Shown: positions 33,777 to 45,094 of the stretch, in pieces
Numbering within the stretch: position 1 is the first letter of the stretch
How the letters are laid out: each line of letters opens with the position of its first letter
Source: Theristus sp. LFF4_11
Taxonomy: Eukaryota > Nematoda > Chromadorea > Monhysterida > Xyalidae
Length of the DNA: 64,000 nucleotides
Assembly (NCBI GenBank): GCA_030248135.1
Contig: JASANC010005171.1
Location: 40,444 to 104,443, forward strand
Direction of reading: 5' to 3'
Notes under the pieces: model-generated
What the model saw: the letters and a program-made list of their open reading frames with translations, nothing else
What the model was told of the DNA's origin: nothing
The model's database searches: none
Program-made: the position numbers and the translations under genes

Positions 33777-36700
33777 ATGATTGTGGAAACAGTTATCTTT
33801 GCGATTTTAGTGCAGGTAAATATTGTGGATTTATTCAAACGTGTCCGGACTAAAATGACGTCATTTGCTTTAAAAACGCCCGTTTGTCAAAGTTACAGGC
33901 ACTAAATTGTCAGTTTGATGTGACTGATTCGACATTCACCATTTGTTTACGGGAAGAAATCGGCTAAACGGAAAATCTGGTTGGCTGTGAACGACAAGCA
34001 CATGTTTGGTGGCACATGACGTCATTTCAGTGGGACACGTTTGAACAAATATGTCATACCTAATTGCAAAAAATGGTTCAGAAATAGTTGATCACAATTT
34101 CAAGTTAGCTTGGTGAACTTTTTTAGCTGTGCTTTCATCAAGCAAGTTAGATTTGAATAGTACAAAAGTAAAAATATAAAATTTTGTTTCTGCGTGATTT
34201 TTATATTTTTTATTTTGTTTTTGACATCCTGAACTTATCAAAATCAGGAATCAAAATGATTGAATTTCTTTCAGTTGGCCTGCTGTGAGCTTTCTTTGGA
34301 TGCTCAAATCGCTACTGAAGAACGCTGCAAAACGTTGAAAATCGAAACATTGACATGCGGTTTTGACCATGTTGAGGATGGAATTGCTACGGTTATTGGA
34401 TTGAAAACCGGTTACCATTTGAACAACATCAAAAACGCGCAAACGAAATGCCTGAAGCAGTCGGTTATAAAACTGTATTTTTTGTTTTTCGTCATTTTTG
34501 CCTGAAAAACTGAGTAATTCATTGAGCTTTTTGATGTATCAAATTTGTTAGAGCCCCTCTTGGACGACAGACGGCTTTTGGAGATTTGAATATGTGACAT
34601 CCGCTCTTGGATGTGTGAGAAGTGGCTCTTGGATATGTAACAGCCGCTCTTACATATGTAAGAGACGTTCTTGGATATGTACAGTAAGAGAAGAGCCGTT
34701 CTATGATATGTAAGAGCCAGTTCTTGGATATATAAAGCTGTATATTCGTGGATATGTAAGAGGCGGCTCTTGGTTGTATGAGAGCCGCTCTTGGGAGTCT
34801 GCTGTTGAATACGGCATGTAAGAGCCGCTGTTGGATATGTAAGAGCCGGTTTAGAGTCGGATCTTGGATAAAGAAAATTCAAGGGCGCAGTCCAAAGAAG
34901 ATGCAAAAGCCGGCTCTCTATATCTACCCAAATCCAGGAGACGTTTATTAAGGTGTCTTGCTTCATTTATCTTATCTTTCCATATTTTTATGAGCGCAAA
35001 AATCTCTCTCCAGAGCTCAATGTAAAGACACGAGCGAAAACATTTTCGAGTCGCAAACGCATTTGAGCGAGCAAGGCAAGTTTGTGAGCAACGCCCTGAT
35101 GCAGCACAACTGTGAGTTCGTTGCACCACCGGTTGCGAAATGCCTGAAGGAAAACGAAAAGTCAATCAACGAAGCGAAACTGGCCGTCGGGAAATGCGTG
35201 CAAGAGAAACTGAAAACTGAAAACGCCGCAAAACAGGAGAAGAGGACGAAGAGCGAAAACTCGGTGGCGCCGTCTACCAAAACCGAAAACACGAACCCAA
35301 AACAAATGCAGCAGATGCCGACAAAAAAGGCCGCAGCCACAACGATTGCGCCGGAGAAAAAAGTGACTCACAAACCGTCGCGCATGTGCATGCGAAGGGC
35401 GTTTAACATGTAAGATCGGCAAAAATGGAGCCTCACAACGAAACGAAGGGTGCAATTTGCAAAAAAAAATTCCTCGCGGGACGATTTTGGTTTTTTTCTA
35501 TTTGTTGGCTCCACGATATACACCACACTTTCAAGTGCCTGCATGCAACGAGTCAACCTTGCGCACAACCCAGTCAGCCAACTAACCACTACAAGATAAC
35601 AAAATTTCAGTCTAGCGAACGCAGACGAATCACTGCGAAAACTCGGTTTCCTTTGCGACGACAACGCCGAAAAGGTGCAATCAGCGCTCAGCTGTTTACA
35701 GGGCGAAACTGGAGTCGACTTTGGAACTTTGCACAGAAAACGCGACGACGCACGCGCTGCGATGTGCCAGGGGAGCAGAAAGTGTCGCAGAATGTTGCAG
35801 GAGAGCCGCGGCGAGGAGTGCGTGTTTTTTATTTTTGTTTTCATTTTTATTTTTTTTGTCTGAGCCTTTTGAAACATGACTTTCTTTTTCCACTGAGTTT
35901 TACTTGCTGATTGCTGGTTGTAAAATTGCAATCCGTTTTTCCTCATTCCTCATACCCCCGCATTTTTTCCATGGTTCAGCATTTTCGACGTGTGTCACGA
36001 GTTGGAGCGTTCACTGGTCGCACACCATCGCACGGTGCAGTGCCACTGTTACAATGAACATTTGAAGCAACTGGTCATGAAGTGTGCTGACGAGGACGAG
36101 CACCTGAAACAGAAGATCAGTCGCACTTGCCAAGAACAGGTGAAGATGAGTGTTTTTTTCATTTAGAAACTCCGCATCAGTGGAAATAAAAAACAAAAGG
36201 GAATTTTTCTCAGATGCTTGTTTCTTTTCTCATCGTGAGATTATGCAAATAGGTCGCATAACCACAGAGTGTCCACCAGAGTGTGCTCCATGAAAGGTTA
36301 CCAGCACACCTGTCGGAATCTCAATGAGCTGGCACTTACTGTCCTCATGGCTTTTTGACGGAGGCACATGCACACTTTACTGTCCATTTGTTTTACGCTA
36401 CTTCTAAGCACAAGTGTTTTACCCGTATTATCAAATTTTAGGTTCTGCGACTCAATGCGTTTGCAGACGTCGAAAGGAAACGTAGCTTCAAACTTTATAT
36501 GGCAATTCAAACTAGCCGAAGTCCACCCGGTCCTATCCAGGGGACTCGGATCATTTTACCAAATTTCAATTCCGCCGTCATGAAAATTGTATGCAACTGT
36601 TTAGCTTGTCTATGCGCGCATTGAGTCTCGGAACTAAAATAAAGGAGAACATCATGAAATCATCGGACTGCAGGTCGACGAGGCCATGGATGAGTACGAC

Positions 36701-36862
36701 ATGACGCAGGACGCCATTCATGCAGCCGATTTTGAGCCGCAACCAGCGAAAAAAGTTGCCGGAAAAATTGAGAAAGTGAAGACGCACAAAAATGCGTACA
36801 AAAAACTACAGCTTTTCGGTTGGAAATGTGCCGACAAGGAATTCAGTTGGAAACAATGGTGA
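33777..36862 (+). CDS. secreted Cys-rich protein, cluster member A
   Basis: Six exons, 391 residues: 33777-33815, 34275-34459, 35014-35409, 35611-35817, 35980-36139, 36674-36862. The first exon plus the start of the second form a signal peptide (MIVETVIFAILVQLACC). I do not recognise the family. It aligns with the next two genes: an N-terminal ERC...C pattern with GLKTG then NAQTKC; a 207-nt exon with KVQSALSC and R..AAMC....KC; then C-x15-CHC; and a C-terminal KCADKEFSW before the stop. The middle is Lys/Gln/Glu-rich and low complexity (~residues 135-195). Expected to be secreted with several disulfides. Intron 1 contains a MITE; the last intron contains the 210-bp dispersed repeat. Confidence 0.85.
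33821..34063 (+). mobile_element. TGACGTCA MITE, copy 1
   Basis: About 240 bp with imperfect ~38-bp terminal inverted repeats: TTTATTCAAACGTGTCC ... AAAATGACGTCATTTGC at the left and the complement of TTTGTTCAAACGTGTCC ... AAATGACGTCATGTGC at the right. Both ends therefore carry a CRE-type palindrome. It starts 5 bp after the donor of intron 1 of the member-A gene. No ORF. Confidence 0.85.
34550..34870. repeat. interspersed AAGAGC / GCTCTT repeat, large tract
   Basis: A dozen or more units such as GTAAGAGCCGCTCTTGGATA. Each contains an AAGAGC...GCTCTT near-palindrome separated by GGATATGTA. In intron 2 of the member-A gene. Related to 7355-7530. Confidence 0.75.
36430..36660 (+). repeat. ~210-bp dispersed repeat, copy in member-A gene
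   Basis: Shares GCGACTCAATGCG, AGGGGACTCGGATC and ATGCGCGCATTGAG with 11880-12110 and with the array units. Intronic, immediately before the last exon. Confidence 0.7.
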
Positions 36863-37580
36863 ACAGTGTGACGTATTTACATGTGTACATGCGTCGATTG
36901 GTTGCTGCTTAGTTGGATATGCATTAAAGATATGATTAAAGTAGCCAATCAGCGGACATTTGATGATTGTGTGACGCATTGGGTGATCATGGTCTGAAAA
37001 TAACAATTTGTTTCTGTTGAAATCGAAGTCATCCGGGTGTACAATGCAAAAAGAAAATAACTGTAAAATTGAAACCGGTAAATCACGCGCAAAGAAAAAA
37101 GTTGTCTGCGGTTTTTGACGCATTTGTTTTCATTTGACATTCGAACAACAAAAGTTGGTTCAATTGTTTGATCAGAGTTATATACAATGTATTTTATACG
37201 TTTCTACTTTTCTTAGAAGAACATCTTTTAGCAAACTTCAGTTAACGGACTTTTTTTCAAAAGTACACTGACAATTTCACTTGCTTTTCATGCATGTGGA
37301 TTATTTCTGATGATCATTGAAACGTTTCAATAATTAGTTACGTTATAATTGTGAAGAAATATTTTTTTACTGTGATGAGTTTGAATGTTCCATTGCATGT
37401 ATTCAGCGAAAACGAAATGCTTCTCAGTATGTCAATGAGAAACAATGAAGAGAAGCAAGAATAGTGTGTAAATTTTTATTTCTCGTTGAATGCATCACTT
37501 TTCAATTTGCGTCATATTTATTGCTGCTCAGGTGTGAGCGCAGTTGATATAAGAAAACAGCATTAATTGCTGACAAAAAT
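36863..37580. other. spacer between members A and B
   Basis: No supported exon. AT-rich, with short minus-strand frames lacking splice context. Confidence 0.4.
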
Positions 37581-39763
37581 ATGGCTCAGCTAAAAAATAC
37601 ACCACTTCTTCTCTCTGGAATTCTGTTTTTCATTGTGGTAAGTTGAATAAAGGGCTTCTCTGCCAAATCATCAAGTGCAGAATTTGATTGTCTGAGCACA
37701 CGAGCATGGTGCAGCCAATCAACGTCGCTGCTTGATTATTCAAGTTTTTCAGTTTTGTTTAGGGGATTTTCTTTTTGTTTGCAGCATCAGTGATTTGCAT
37801 CGTTGGTGTCGTTTTTTTGCTCTTTTCGTTAAAAATGCTCTTATTCGTACAGGTTTGTGATGGCGTGAAAGAAATTTCGCGCGAAAACTGTCGAAAGGCG
37901 AAACGGGCGCTGCGGTTTTGCACCGACAAATTGATACCAGAGTACGGTTTCAACGATATTGGACTCAGCAGCGGGCAGCAGTTGCACAATCTACAGCAAC
38001 GGATCAATACTTGTTTGCAGGCGTGAGTTGACACACCACAGTTTGGGTTGATTGGTCAATAAAAATCATTGTGTTTGATAAATTTAGAATTTCATTTTAG
38101 AAAGTTTTTCTTGCAGAAGCATCTGCACGCTGCCACCGGGCCCTTTTTACGCCGATCGACCAAAACGCAAACGACCGAAACCCGACGAAAGTGCTGATGA
38201 AATAATCCGACATCGAAGGGGCAATGAGCAACCTGACGATGAGACTTTGATCAGCGGAAATCTAAACAGCACCCTGGATTCGGATAACCTTTCCAATGAA
38301 ACCGTGCTCGACTTTGCGGCCACTCTGCCACAGAACGTCAGCAGTTTTGAGAATCAACCGGAAATCACGAGAAGTGCCATTTCGGCAGCATGCGTCAAGC
38401 GAGCCCTGCAAAATTCGACCATTGATTTGGACATGCGCAGCTGCATGAACGAAAGAGGCTACACGATGAATCGGCGGAGGAATGCGGTCGATGTGAAGAC
38501 GAACAGTGCACAGACTGGTAATGCGACCTCGGAGGAGATTCTGGATTACGAAACAAGCGATGAGACGAGAAAGCAACGTCAGAAACGTCAGATCCGGCCG
38601 GTTGAAACGCCGAAACGAAGACACCCGCCGCACGTGCACCACGATCAGCATAAACAACTGCTGAGACTGTGAGTGGATTGGTATACATTTTGCTGATTTG
38701 GCTGATAGGCCAATAAAACTGACAATTTGGGTCAGTTTTGACTGATAATTTGTGAAGAAAAAACGTTTATTGAGCGAAACAAAAGCGTTTCGGGTGAACG
38801 GGTAGTTTCAGAACGAACTTGTCACCAGTCTCATCTCGATTCCCCGTTTCCCATTGCAGACTTTCCAGAGCGGGCACCATTGTGCCGACAATCAATCGTC
38901 TCTGCAAGAACGACCAACTGAAAGTGCAGTCCGTGCTGGCGTGCGTTCACGCAACGGTGGGCGTTCAGCTGGATAAGCTGCTCGCGAAACGAAACGCCGT
39001 CAGAGAAAGCGTCTGCCAAATGGAGCAACAGTGTCAGCGGTCGGTCGAGGCAGCGCATGGAGAACGGTACACGGCTCATTGTAACAATTTGTTTAGCAAA
39101 GTCGCAGAACTTACTGACATGAGCGGTAAAAAAAGTATCTGAGCACAGCAGATTCTTGTTGACAAAGTAGATTGGTTGTTGCATAATGCATATTTTGAGC
39201 AAAACACTTAAAAGTTGTGGTGCGCACCTAAAATGTTTGGTGCGCACCTAATTTTTTTGGTACGCACTTAAAATTTTTGGTGCGCACCTAATTTTTTTGG
39301 TACGCACTTAAAATTTAAAAATTGTTTTTGGACGTCTAATGATCTAAGGAATGACTGATGCCTTCTGAAACAAAAAGTGACAAAGTACATTATTCGTAAA
39401 AAATGCCCCTCATTTATTCGCAGCATTCTCAACAAATGCAACCAAGCGCGCAACCGCGAGGAGTCACAGCGCACATTGGCGCAGTGCGAGTGTTTCAAGC
39501 AGCACCGTGCACCGTTGAGCGTGGCGTGTGCCACCGAAGCTGGCGACGAGCTGAGGCTGCAGCGACTTTCGGTCACCTGCGAACAGCAACTGGCGCACAC
39601 GAAACGAGTCAAGGCGAATCGCGAGAATGACATTGGACACTTGAAGATGTTCGATCCGTGCGCAGACGAGTTCAGCTGGGACGCACTGGCACAGCTGCAG
39701 ATGGCGCCAAGGCGACGGAACAGGGCTGGCGTCAGACGGAGATATGCGAAGAGGCACTATTGA
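37581..39763 (+). CDS. secreted Cys-rich protein, cluster member B
   Basis: Five exons, 441 residues: 37581-37637, 37853-38022, 38117-38668, 38860-39066, 39424-39763. Signal peptide MAQLKNTPLLLSGILFFIV. Shared family blocks: NCRKAKRALRFC with IGLSSG and NTCLQ; a 207-nt exon, the same length as in member A, with KVQSVLAC and VCQMEQQCQ; then C-x15-CEC, 11 residues and CATEA; finally PCADEFSWDAL and a basic tail. The large exon 3 is the variable region. It has several N-glycosylation sequons (NST, NET, NVS, NAT) and basic stretches such as KQRQKRQIR that could be proprotein cleavage sites. The last exon corresponds to two exons of member A. Function unknown; secretion is inferred. Confidence 0.85.
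39200..39312 (+). repeat. short tandem repeat in member-B intron
   Basis: TTTTTGGTGCGCACCTAA and TTTTGGTACGCACTTAAA alternate about five times with a ~20-bp period. Each unit has a GTGCGCAC palindrome. Confidence 0.7.
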
Positions 39764-40700
39764 AACGGTGCTTTGTTGTTGTGCAATCACGTGATTAACA
39801 CTGATCTTGTCTGGTGACACATGCGAAATGTTCGCACTCTTTGGTGCTTGCAATGCCGTGTTCTGTTTCAACATTCAAATGAATATGGACAACTGCGTTA
39901 TCAGCCTGACTGTCTTAAACAATGCACACGCATAAATTTGTTTCGGCAAAATCGTGTCGACCGAAACCCAAATAGACCGGGGCTGGGGACAATTGCCATT
40001 GTTTTATCACAAAGTTTTGAGTTGAAATTTTTGGTGTAATCCGTTTTTTGTTAATTAGCGGTTGTTGCTGTAATGTGCACCGTTTGAGAAAACAATTGTG
40101 GCCAAATCCACCCAGTTATTACTTTTTGTCTGAGTTTGTCAGTCTACACCTGGCAAATGTCAACAAACTGTGAAATTTGTTCTTTTCAAGAACGCGCCGC
40201 AATTAAATGTATCCTGAGAAATTGATAATTGATAGTCCAACAACCAACGTTCTAACATTGTGGTCGCACATGTAAACGGTCAATTAAAAACGATGCCTTT
40301 CTTTGTTAACACAAAAATGTCAAAAGCGACTGTTTCGTAACTAAAAATTTTCAGTGGCTTCCACTCGAAAAACGGCAACTGTGACAAAAATTGAACATCG
40401 CAGTCAGTGCATGGGGAATTTATCGTTCTTTTTCGAACTTCTTAACTAATTAATGGAGTTAAAAACACAAAAAGTTCACTGTAATCACAAAGAAATTCAT
40501 CTTGCCTGCCAATTAAAACAAGGTGTCACCCACTTACCTGAGCGGGTTTTTTTTAGTTGGGCACTATAAAAAGGACGAAAATTTTTGTGACACCGAGACG
40601 ATTTTATCATCTCAGTTCAGTAGTTTTTTTGCAGAATTACTGGTGGTATTCATAAAAAGTACAATAATTTGATTGGAATATCGGTAAAAGAGGGTGCATT
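39764..40700. other. spacer between members B and C
   Basis: No supported exon. The last 150 bp, including ACTATAAAAAGGACG at about 40564, may be the member-C promoter. The TATA-like assignment is tentative. Confidence 0.4.
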
Positions 40701-43084
40701 ATGAGCCGATTGCTGAATAGTTTTGTGTTTGTGATTTGGGTGAGTCTGAAAAAATTCAAACAAAACCCTTGTGGTAGCCTCACAAACAGCAATTATAAAT
40801 AGTTGAATTGAAAAAGTTTATTCAAACACTGGTAAGCCGTCAAAAAAACTGATTTTTCATTTCATCAAGCTCGATGTAGCGGTAAAAAGTTTTCCGGTTT
40901 CGCCAGCTAGAACCGCGACAATTTTTGCAATTAATGCTGTTTGAAAATGATTACTTCTCGAAACTCTGAATGTTTCGTTTTTCAAATTTCACACTCAGTG
41001 GTCATTGGCCGGTGAATTTCTGGCGGCAGCGCAAGAAGAACGCAACTGCAAAGAAATCGTGCAAACGAAAGGCGCCTGTTGGCGGGACGAAGTTGGACAA
41101 GTGCTTCGCGACCAGCTGGGCCTTCGCGAAGGGGTTGGACCGAAGCAGATTGGTGTGCACACGGTCAGATGCATGGCAAAGTGCGTGCTGTTTCGATGAT
41201 TTTATGTAAAAGTTTTTTTGGAATCCACGCTCTCAACATTTCGAAACAGCAAAACATTTGATTCTGATTTATTTGAATTTCTTTTACCTTCCAAATCCGA
41301 TTCCTTTTTGATTTTTGAATTCATTTTCCAGAAACAAATGCGGCCTCCCATGGAAGGAGATTTACGAGCACGTTCAGGCGGCCAATATTTCGCTCGGCGA
41401 CATGGAACATTTGTATCATGAAGCGATTGAATTGGACTTGTCAGCTGTTGAACGGAAAATGATCAAAATGGGTTTGTCAAAAAACAACGTACTTTGAACG
41501 AAAAAAAGAAATGGGACCATTTCAAACGTGCAGGATTGAAGTTGACAAAAACCGTGAAAATGCCAAACTCCGACACGAGCTGGTATCGCTGCGTGGCCGA
41601 TGAGATGGGAGAGGAGAAAGTTACCAATTTTCGAAAATGTTTTTTCACGAACGGAAAAACGATTTCGGACTCGCATGATTCTGATGCGAAAGAGAACAAC
41701 GACGAAACAGACGATCAGGAGCAACCGAAAAGTGGCCTCGAGATTGTGTTGGTTCAGATTTAGTATTTGTACGGTTCAACTCCTGTTTACAACCGTGCGC
41801 ACTGCTAACGTTCTTGTATCGTTCTTGCGTTTACATCTACTTGTACTTATTGACAAGTACGCCGTGTACTTTTTGTGTTTGCTGAGCAATCATGTCTGAT
41901 CGAATGACCTTGCACACGGACTTCCAATCGGGAGTGCAACTCGTTCAAACGATGAGAAAAGTCACCAATGTTTTTTTAAATCCCAGTTTCCGCGCGATGC
42001 TGAAGTTCTACCGAACCATTAAGAAGAACTGCCAAGGCGACAAACTACACGGCACGTTTGACTGTTTGAAAGAAAACACCGGAATCAGTTTGCACGATTA
42101 TTTTGAGAAACGACCGACGCTGAAACGAAAAATCTGCGACGTCCGCCAAAAGTGCCGCAACCTGACCAGCAACAAGCACGGAAAGAAGTTAGTTCTTTGA
42201 AATCATTTTTTAAACTCAAGCTCACGTGTGTTTTGTACCCATCCTCGATTTGTAGAAGAGTGCAATTAGCTTTGGCGGGTGTCAGCAAGGTTCGAAAGGC
42301 CGCTTTCCTAGCTGGTGATTATGAGTGATTTCGAAGAGTGCAATTTTGATGTCTTTTGCCACATATTATCTCGAATATCAGAAAATGCAAATGCTCATTT
42401 GATTTGGTATGTTGCACTAAACTCCATGCAGAGCGTTCAAAGAATGCATCGAGACGCACTACGACAACGTGAAGACGCACCTGAAAGGGCGTTGCAAATG
42501 CACAGAACGATTCATCCGTCCGGGTAGGTGATGGCATTCTTGGGCACGTGACACACTGCTGATTGGGCATTGCTGATTGTGGCTGATTATTGAATTTGTT
42601 GATGTTTTCGTTGACAAACCGGTTTGCTCAATTGATTGACTTCGATTGATTAATTGATTAATTAATTGATAGGTTAAGATGTTGATTATTACGGTTGACG
42701 TTTGCACGCTGACGACGTTAACACGTCGTCACCAATTCGATAACTTCATCCTTTTCTTGTTCGTTTAACAGCAATTACGGCAAAGCTTGCGAAAAAATAG
42801 CTCATTGTATCTGCTTGTAAATGTGCAATGCAAGTGTTCCAGCTCTGTCGTCCTGCGCAAACAAGGCGGATAAACCATACGTGGCCGACGTCGCTGAAAT
42901 TGCGTGCGATGACGTCATTGATCGCAACACGGTCGGCGCTGCATTCACCGGCCAATGGAACGAAAAGCTCGACTTCTTTTGCTCGGACGAGTTCGACTTC
43001 GACAGCTGGCGCGAGGAAACGCTGGTAATTGACAAGGCAAACAAAAGACGCCGCCGTCGTCGTAGCGCGCTGGCAAACCAGTGA
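40701..43084 (+). CDS. secreted Cys-rich protein, cluster member C
   Basis: Seven exons, 369 residues: 40701-40739, 40999-41180, 41332-41471, 41534-41747, 41987-42187, 42432-42523, 42843-43084. Signal peptide MSRLLNSFVFVIWSLAG; exon 1 is 39 nt, as in member A. Family blocks: RNCKEIVQTKGAC, LGLREG, VRCMAK; a 201-nt exon with NCQGDKLHGTFDC and ICDVRQKC; then C-x15-CKC, 11 residues and CANKA, 16 residues and C; then FCSDEFDFDSW and an Arg-rich end. Exon joins were chosen by phase and by the cysteine spacing of member B. In particular, the acceptor at 42842 skips an in-frame TAA at 42818. Function unknown. Confidence 0.82.
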
Positions 43085-43955
43085 AAAAGGGTCTGTGAAA
43101 AAAATGAAAATCTTGAATCAGGCAACGGGAAGCAGTTTGTGTCCGTTATATGTATCCGTGCAGTGCAGTATTTTATTTAATGTATGTTGGTAATACAACG
43201 AAGCATCAAAAAATGTCGCCTTTGAAATTGTCGTGCGCAAAACACATGCAAAATTTCAATAATAAGACGGAGATTATATTTTCCTGGATGATACAAACTA
43301 TCAGACTTGATTATCGGTGCAAACGAGTCAGTCAATTTGGTCTTTGAATCTGTTCTGTGGCCTCGTCGCAAATACTTGCTAGTGAATTTCGTATTCGAAT
43401 ACCTCCTGTCATCCATCCCAAGTGAATCATCAGTGAAATGTCAAACCTGAAACACTGTAAAAGCTAAAACACACCAAGCCTTTATCTCCACATTGCATTC
43501 GGATTAGCCGTATACAACCAACCAATCAGTTTAAATATAATCAATGACAAACTCACTTCCCAACGGCAGTAACTTGCATCAGTTGACAAACGACATCAAA
43601 AAACTCCAAACAAATTCCAATGTCGTCGCAGATTTCGGACGCGCACGCGGAAGACAGCAGCTTGTTGTCAAGTTTTGCCGATCTGAAATTCACAATACCC
43701 TGTCACACACAGTTTTGTCTAAAGTAGAAAAATCTATAAAAATTCGAGCAAAAATGGTTGTATTATATTGGCCAAAAATTGATCTCATTTATGCATTCGA
43801 AAACAATTTTTTTTCAGATAGACAGCTCACTGAGAAAATCTTTCAGATAGCTGAATAAAAAATTCAAATAGAGATAGATTCAATTTGGATCCCAGCCCCC
43901 TTCTAGAACAACCATGATCCGCAGTTTCAAAGCAGTGTATGTGTTAAATATACAA
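43085..43955. other. intergenic; possible ORF1-like relic
   Basis: No supported gene. A 104-codon frame at 43544-43858 (with QQLVVKFCRSEIHNTL) vaguely recalls the coiled-coil/RRM-like ORF1 of LINEs. It has no accompanying reverse transcriptase, so it is weak. Confidence 0.25.
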
Positions 43956-44193
43956 TATTGTGGATTTATTCAAACGTGTCCGGACTAAAATGACGTCATT
44001 TGCTTTAAAAACGCCCGTTTGTCAAAGTACAGGCACTAAAATGTCAGTTTGGTGTGACTGATTCGACATTCACCATTTGTTTATGAAATCGGCTAAACGG
44101 AAAGTCTGGTTTGCTGTGAACGACAAGCGCATGTTTTGCGGCACATGACGTCATTTCAGTGGGACCAGTTTAAAAAAATAAGTCATACCTAAA
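43956..44193 (+). mobile_element. TGACGTCA MITE, copy 2
   Basis: Collinear with copy 1: TATTGTGGATTTATTC, TGACGTCATTTGC, then GCACATGACGTCATTTC and GTCATACC. The right arm is more diverged (GGGACCAGTTTAAAA). Confidence 0.8.
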
Positions 44194-44243
44194 TAATTAA
44201 AATTGAAATTGAAAAAAATAATACAATACAAAATTTGAAGTTC

Positions 44244-44582
44244 TCACTTGACCACGTTCCTCAGCTGTTTCCACTGTCGGGGTTTCCGCTCCCGACAGTC
44301 GTCAAAAATCGTGAGCACCGACTTCCAGGTTTCGTTGGTTTTTCGTTGCATTACGCTTCCATACAAGCGAATGTAAGAGTTTGATATAAACGCTCGAAAT
44401 GACCTCTGTTTGTCGCTCTGCATTTTTGACACACACTCGGCTGTTTTCGCTGTTGGCTCAAAAGTGTTGCAATCGAATGGCACACTTTCAGTGGTTGCTT
44501 GAAGAATACTCATCGCAAGAATCCACAGTAATAATGGTGTTGAGGGTGAGGCATTTGATAGAAAGAAATTTGGGCTCGTCAT
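44244..44582 (-). CDS. possible small secreted protein
   Basis: A single open frame of 112 codons. A hydrophobic segment (TPLLLWILAMSILQA, ~residues 16-30) is followed by a hydrophilic region with three Cys (FDC, AEC, DDC) and KTNETW, an N-glycosylation sequon. It could be secreted or anchored. No family recognised. It lies downstream of the SDR gene on the same strand, and a further 5' exon cannot be excluded. Confidence 0.45.
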   Translation of the reverse strand: MTSPNFFLSNASPSTPLLLWILAMSILQATTESVPFDCNTFEPTAKTAECVSKMQSDKQRSFRAFISNSYIRLYGSVMQRKTNETWKSVLTIFDDCRERKPRQWKQLRNVVK

Positions 44583-44805
44583 GTTGGGTTGATACAGTCT
44601 ATTCTGATCAGTCGATTTATTTTTGCTTCAGGTTTTTGCTTTAGTTTCTAATAAACTCATGTGTCAGGTACATAAGTGCGCACAACAAGATAAAAAATTT
44701 AAAAAAAAACAAGAGGATGTTGGCACCAGTGTATGCATTTCAATGTTCTTTTCCTACTAACACGTGTGTACTTGTCAAAAGTTCAAATAAAATCAAATTA
44801 TTGCG

Positions 44806-45021
44806 ATGTCGGAGTCAGATGTGACAACTGCCAATGACAGCATAAACCGCAGCCTGTTTTTTTGCAAAAACAAAAATGCATCAATCCAAATGTGCAGTAA
44901 TTGTTTTGTGACCGTGAATTATGGTATGTCTAAAAGTTGCAAAAAAGTAAGCAAAAAACTGAAAAAATTAAAAAAAAGACAACGAACAGAGTGTGCAGAG
45001 ACGTGCTATGCTAGTTCATAA
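44806..45021 (+). CDS. short Lys/Cys-rich ORF, doubtful
   Basis: 71 codons from MSESDVTTANDS, with CSNCF and a KKVSKKLKKLKK stretch. It ends 74 bp before the SDR stop codon on the other strand. No splice or family support. Confidence 0.22.
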   Translation: MSESDVTTANDSINRSLFFCKNKNASIQMCSNCFVTVNYGMSKSCKKVSKKLKKLKKRQRTECAETCYASS

Positions 45022-45094
45022 AATCTAATCCAATCTTATTGAACATTACGTAGAACAGAAACTTTAAAAGTCATTCCAGATTTTGGCAGATTTT

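Noticed and set aside
35017..35946. Long minus-strand frames opposite cluster member A exons
   Set aside because: Antisense shadows of GC-rich coding exons; they lack starts, splice sites and domains.
42774..43084. In-frame TAA at 42818 interrupting the conserved C-terminus of cluster member C (readthrough or pseudogene)
   Set aside because: The acceptor at 42842 with the GTAGGT donor at 42524 restores phase and the exact cysteine spacing of member B, so no stop lies in the mature frame.
43544..43858. LINE ORF1 remnant
   Set aside because: Only a short vague resemblance, with no reverse transcriptase or endonuclease nearby; mentioned in the intergenic note but not called.
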